Source: an uncultured Mycoplasma sp. (GTDB taxonomy: Bacteria; Bacillota_I; Bacilli_A; RF39; UBA660). From it: a stretch of 8,178 nucleotides of DNA. The stretch lies in contig CANDSI010000041.1 in assembly GCA_947388575.1 (NCBI GenBank), forward strand, positions 1 to 8,178. The letters run 5' to 3'. The notes under the pieces are model-generated. The model did no database searches. It was given only the letters and a program-made list of their open reading frames with translations, and was not told the origin of the DNA. A program made the translations under genes and the position numbers. The stretch's first letter is position 1, and the number at the start of each line of letters is the position of its first letter. Positions 5,494 through 8,178 of the stretch are shown one piece after another.

Positions 5494-6654
5494 CTATTGA
5501 TTAAATATTTGATTAAAATAAATTTTCATTTCTTCTATACTTTTAAAACGATTACTAATGTTATAGTTTGTACCTTTTAATACAAATTCTTTTAATTTTT
5601 CATCACTATTTTTATCTAAATTTGATTTTCCTGTCATAACAAAATATATAAGTCTCGTTAATGCATATGTTTCATATTCAATAGAATAATTTCTAAACCC
5701 AATAACTGCTAAATTACTATCATTTAGTGATCCTTTTACTTCAGAATCTGTACTTGTTAAATTACTATTTTTTTCTTTAACTAAACCAAAATCTGAAACT
5801 TTTATAATCATTAAATCGTCATATTTTTTTAACAAAACATTTGTTAAACTAATATCTCTATGAAGATATCCCTTTTGATGAATATAGGAAAAGGCTTTAA
5901 ATAGCTGATTTACTATATTGATTCTTATATCAGCAGTTATCTTGTTATTATTTTTATTTATAAAATCATATAATGTTTGATCAGCATATTCTGCATAATA
6001 TTCATTTCTTTCTATATCATACTTATAAACCTCTAAAATATATGGTGATTTCAACTCTTTTAAAGTTTGGTATTCTTTTTTAAATCTTTCCATTTCCTTT
6101 TCATCTAAATCCTTCTTCGCTTGTTTTATTACAAAAGTCTTATTATAAAACTCATCTGTATATTTAAATACTTTCGCATATGAACCTTCACCTATTAAAT
6201 GAATAGGATATCGTTTTTCTTCCAACTTATTTACTATTTTTACAGACCTAGTCATTGTAAATATTGGTTCATACTCAATCAACTTAATTTTTCTTAAATC
6301 TTTAGGAATTGGACTACCTCCACTTAGAACTAAAAATCCCTTACATTCTTCTATAAAAGAGGCATAATTTATATCAATTTCAAAAGATAATTGAGTTCCC
6401 TTCAGTACATATTTCATATCTTCATATAATTTTATATATTCATCTAATTCTCTGCTTTCGTTTGCATTAAAATGACCATTCGTTTTTCTATACATAAAGT
6501 TAAACAAACGATTAAATTCCTGATGTAGAATGGCAAATAACTTTTTTAAATAGATATTATTTATATCATTATACAATTCTTCTGTTCTTAGCACTTCCTG
6601 TAATTCATATCTATCATATTTCTGACTTAAAAAATATTCAATATTCACTGTCAT
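5494..6654 (-). CDS. Free-standing eukaryotic-like (Hanks-type) protein kinase
   Basis: This 386-residue cytoplasmic protein is predicted to transfer phosphate from ATP to proteins. Residues 1-140 form a helical N-terminal domain I do not recognise, ending in a motif GGSPIPKDLRKIKLIEYEP. The kinase domain covers about 150-386: glycine loop GEGSYAKV (155-162), ATP-binding lysine K177 in VIK, a helix-C glutamate near E194, catalytic loop HRDISLTN (D267, N272), metal-binding DFG (288-290), and a final RFKSIEEM helix. The catalytic residues are present. The lysine usual after HRD in Ser/Thr kinases is serine here, and no APE motif is visible. There is no transmembrane segment or PASTA repeat, so it is not the cell-wall-sensing PrkC type. 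The start has GAGGTGAA six bases ahead. Lone kinases on mobile elements include anti-phage types such as Stk2, so a defence role is possible but inferred. Confidence 0.9.
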   Translation of the reverse strand: MTVNIEYFLSQKYDRYELQEVLRTEELYNDINNIYLKKLFAILHQEFNRLFNFMYRKTNGHFNANESRELDEYIKLYEDMKYVLKGTQLSFEIDINYASFIEECKGFLVLSGGSPIPKDLRKIKLIEYEPIFTMTRSVKIVNKLEEKRYPIHLIGEGSYAKVFKYTDEFYNKTFVIKQAKKDLDEKEMERFKKEYQTLKELKSPYILEVYKYDIERNEYYAEYADQTLYDFINKNNNKITADIRINIVNQLFKAFSYIHQKGYLHRDISLTNVLLKKYDDLMIIKVSDFGLVKEKNSNLTSTDSEVKGSLNDSNLAVIGFRNYSIEYETYALTRLIYFVMTGKSNLDKNSDEKLKEFVLKGTNYNISNRFKSIEEMKIYFNQIFNQ

Positions 6655-6679
6655 AATTATTTCACCTCAATTTTTATAA
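6655..6679 (-). promoter_or_regulatory. Leader and ribosome site of the kinase gene
   Basis: The minus strand has GAGGTGAA followed by six bases and the ATG, a strong ribosome site. Only 25 bases separate the ATG from the hairpin upstream, too few for a full promoter. No -10 box is seen in them, so transcription must start before the hairpin. Confidence 0.6.
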
Positions 6680-6717
6680 AAAGGATGTCAACAAATTTTA
6701 TTTTGCTGGCATCCTTT
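6674..6717 (-). terminator. Hairpin between secA and the kinase, probable secA terminator supplied by the element
   Basis: Two 16-base arms (6680-6695 and 6702-6717) pair with one mismatch and one G-U pair around a six-base loop. On the minus strand they end in a T-run (TCCTTTTTAT). The hairpin would stop secA transcripts. If the kinase is transcribed from upstream, it would lie in the leader and act as an attenuator. Confidence 0.65.
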
Positions 6718-6732
6718 AATTTTAATGGATTT

Positions 6733-6740
6733 TGTCCACA
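6733..6740. repeat. TGTCCACA motif inside the right element end
   Basis: This octamer matches 3712-3719, and both copies extend to TGTCCACATT. Its complement TGTGGACAAA occurs at 3694-3703. It lies 65 bases inside the right repeat. Confidence 0.4.
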
Positions 6741-6763
6741 TTTTATTCAATTGGTTGACAAAC

Positions 6764-6775
6764 AACAAATTTGTT
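6764..6775. repeat. 12-base palindrome between secA and the kinase
   Basis: AACAAATTTGTT is a perfect palindrome in the 156-base gap. It could be a binding site for a dimeric protein, but palindromes of this composition also arise by chance in AT-rich DNA. Confidence 0.3.
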
Positions 6776-6804
6776 ACCTTTTTGATTTTTTACTTTTCCC
6801 TTAT

Positions 6805-6840
6805 TTTATCTTACTTTCCACAACATTGCTTATACTTCTT
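6805..6840 (-). repeat. secA: Right copy of the secA-end repeat, candidate attR core
   Basis: This is the partner of 3513-3548, with 31 of 36 bases identical in direct orientation. It covers the last nine codons and stop of the intact secA plus six bases beyond. The sequence to its left, including the hairpin before the kinase, would belong to the element. Confidence 0.6.
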
Positions 6841-8178
6841 TCCTGAACCACATGGACAAGGATCATTTCTACCAACTTTATTAGATTTTACTTGTCTTTT
6901 TTCTTTTTCTTTACCATCATTAGCTTTTCCATCTAAAGTTTGTTTACGTTCTATATTTTGACGTATTTCAGCATTAAGTAAGAATGTAGCTATTTGATTA
7001 TCTATTCTAGTTAAGAAACTCTCAAATAATTCAAAACCTTCCATTGTATAAGCTTGAATTGGATTAACTTGACCATAACCACGAAGTCCAATACCTTCTT
7101 TTAAATGTTCCATAGCACTCATATGATCAACCCAATTAGAATCGATTACACGTAAAGTTATAGCTTTCTCAAAATCATCGCTAACCGGCACATCTTTAAT
7201 TTTTTCTTCATAATCATTAATAACTAAATCAGTAATATATTTTACAGTATCTTCATCTTTTAAATCTCTAATATCTACAAATTTAAGTTCAGTAGATTTT
7301 AAGAAATTATTATTAACATATTCTGTAATTTCATCTTTATCAGACTCTGTTAAATAACCTTCTGGTTCTAAATGTGCTTCACATAAATCAGCGATAACAT
7401 TTTTAAAAGTATCAAGAACTCTCTCATGAATAGATTCCATATCTAAAACTTCATTACGTCTTGAATAAATAATTTCTCTTTGTTCATTTAAAACATTATC
7501 ATAATCAAGTAAGCTTTTACGAATATCATAGTTATTTCCTTCAACTTTTTTTTGCGCAGACTCAATTGAGCGAGTTAAAGTTTTACTTCTAATAGCTTGA
7601 TCACCAACACCTAAGCCTTCAAGCATACCTTTAATTCTTTCAGTTCCAAAGCGACGCATTAAATCATCTTCAAATGAAACAAAGAATTGACTCATACCAG
7701 GATCTCCTTGACGACCAGCACGACCACGAAGCTGATTATCAATACGACGTGATTCATGACGTTCTGTACCAATTACACATAAACCACCGAGTTCTTTTAC
7801 GCCTTCACCGAGTTTAATATCGGTACCACGACCAGCCATATTAGTAGCAAGAGTTATAGCGCCTTTTTCTCCAGCTTTAGCAATAATCTCTGCCTCACGA
7901 GCATGATTTTTAGCATTTAAAACTTCATGTGGTAAATTAGCTTTCTTAAGTAAACTACTTAAATATTCATTTACCTCAACACTTATTGTACCAATAAGAA
8001 TTGGTTGACCTGTTTCATGTACTTCACGAACAGTATTAATAATAGCTTGATATTTAGCATTCGCATTAGCATAGACTAAATCTGCCAAATCCTCACGAGC
8101 TACTGGTTTATTAGTAGGTATTTGAATAACATACATATTATAAATATCTCTAAATTCCTCTTCCTCAGTTTTAGCAGT
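6811..8178 (-). CDS. secA: Protein translocase ATPase SecA, C-terminal 455 residues (5' end outside window)
   Basis: SecA is the motor that pushes unfolded secretory proteins through the SecYEG channel. The frame is open to the window edge; it already reads SecA sequence there (TAKTEEEEFRDIYN), so the ATG at 8134-8136 is internal and the start is missing. The visible part begins before the second nucleotide-binding domain. ATPase motifs are clear: TNMAGRGTD (about 112-120) and QLRGRAGRQGD (about 149-159). The helical scaffold and wing domain follow. Then comes a short variable linker and the zinc-binding tail CPCGSGKKYKQCC (441-453), which in other bacteria binds SecB or the ribosome. All four zinc ligands are present, so the gene is intact despite the insertion just behind it. 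Confidence 0.98.
   Translation of the reverse strand, partial: TAKTEEEEFRDIYNMYVIQIPTNKPVAREDLADLVYANANAKYQAIINTVREVHETGQPILIGTISVEVNEYLSSLLKKANLPHEVLNAKNHAREAEIIAKAGEKGAITLATNMAGRGTDIKLGEGVKELGGLCVIGTERHESRRIDNQLRGRAGRQGDPGMSQFFVSFEDDLMRRFGTERIKGMLEGLGVGDQAIRSKTLTRSIESAQKKVEGNNYDIRKSLLDYDNVLNEQREIIYSRRNEVLDMESIHERVLDTFKNVIADLCEAHLEPEGYLTESDKDEITEYVNNNFLKSTELKFVDIRDLKDEDTVKYITDLVINDYEEKIKDVPVSDDFEKAITLRVIDSNWVDHMSAMEHLKEGIGLRGYGQVNPIQAYTMEGFELFESFLTRIDNQIATFLLNAEIRQNIERKQTLDGKANDGKEKEKRQVKSNKVGRNDPCPCGSGKKYKQCCGK

Larger units (their letters stand above)
3513..6840. mobile_element. Small degenerate integrative element inserted at the 3' end of secA
   Basis: The segment is bounded by two direct copies of the secA end, 3292 bases apart. 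It carries a tyrosine integrase of the class found on integrative elements, with a protein kinase and a RhuM gene as cargo, all on the minus strand. The probable host secA terminator lies just outside the left copy, while a different hairpin follows the intact secA on the right. The layout matches elements that integrate at a gene's 3' end and restore it. The integrase has lost its middle, so the element is probably no longer mobile on its own. No relaxase, replication or structural phage gene is present. The boundaries are inferred from the repeats. Confidence 0.65.

Noticed and set aside
4868..6654. Operon joining kinase, integrase and RhuM
   Set aside because: A perfect terminator directly follows the kinase stop codon, and rhuM has its own well-spaced promoter, so a single message is unlikely.
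6725..6961. Plus-strand open frame of 78 codons
   Set aside because: It overlaps the well-supported secA 3' end on the other strand and has no ribosome site or recognisable content.
1..8178. CRISPR array, tRNA or rRNA genes, riboswitch, insertion-sequence transposase
   Set aside because: I saw no regularly spaced repeats, no cloverleaf or ribosomal RNA sequence, no recognisable riboswitch core and no transposase motifs. This was judged by eye.

Overview
The window is AT-rich bacterial DNA with Firmicutes/Bacilli-type signals: Shine-Dalgarno sites such as AGGAGG, extended -10 promoters and short intrinsic terminators. An intact release factor 2 gene, and a TGA stop ending the first coding region, imply that UGA is a stop codon. 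This argues against a Mycoplasma-type code. An uncultured gut Bacilli or Mollicutes-relative lineage (RF39 or Erysipelotrichia-like) would fit, but this is inference from composition and gene content.

Base 1-273 is the 3' end of a plus-strand gene with a four-cysteine zinc ribbon. Everything else is on the minus strand and is described here in its own reading direction, from right to left. The chromosomal backbone is secA (C-terminal half, running off the right edge), then, after an insertion, a membrane-anchored XRE-type regulator (2738-3247), a membrane-anchored family 3 glycosidase of the NagZ type (1411-2634) and prfB (276-1344). prfB carries the classical +1 programmed frameshift. secA and prfB are close neighbours in many Firmicutes, so the genes between them look like later additions.

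The most interesting part is a roughly 3.3 kb segment (about 3513-6840) placed exactly at the 3' end of secA. The last codons of secA occur a second time, 3292 bp away, at 3513-3569. A strong terminator of the kind expected after secA lies just beyond that second copy. Between the copies are a free-standing eukaryotic-like protein kinase, a tyrosine integrase that has lost its middle, and a RhuM-family gene. I read this as a small integrative element, now probably immobile, that used the secA 3' end as its attachment site and rebuilt the gene's end on insertion. The kinase and RhuM would be its cargo, and a defence-type role is plausible but unproven. TGTGGACA motifs sit just inside both ends.

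Most genes appear to be single transcription units. The regulator, the glycosidase, prfB and rhuM each have a plausible promoter. Terminators follow the regulator, the kinase and secA. The kinase has no clear promoter of its own and may depend on read-through from secA or on expression from an excised circle.
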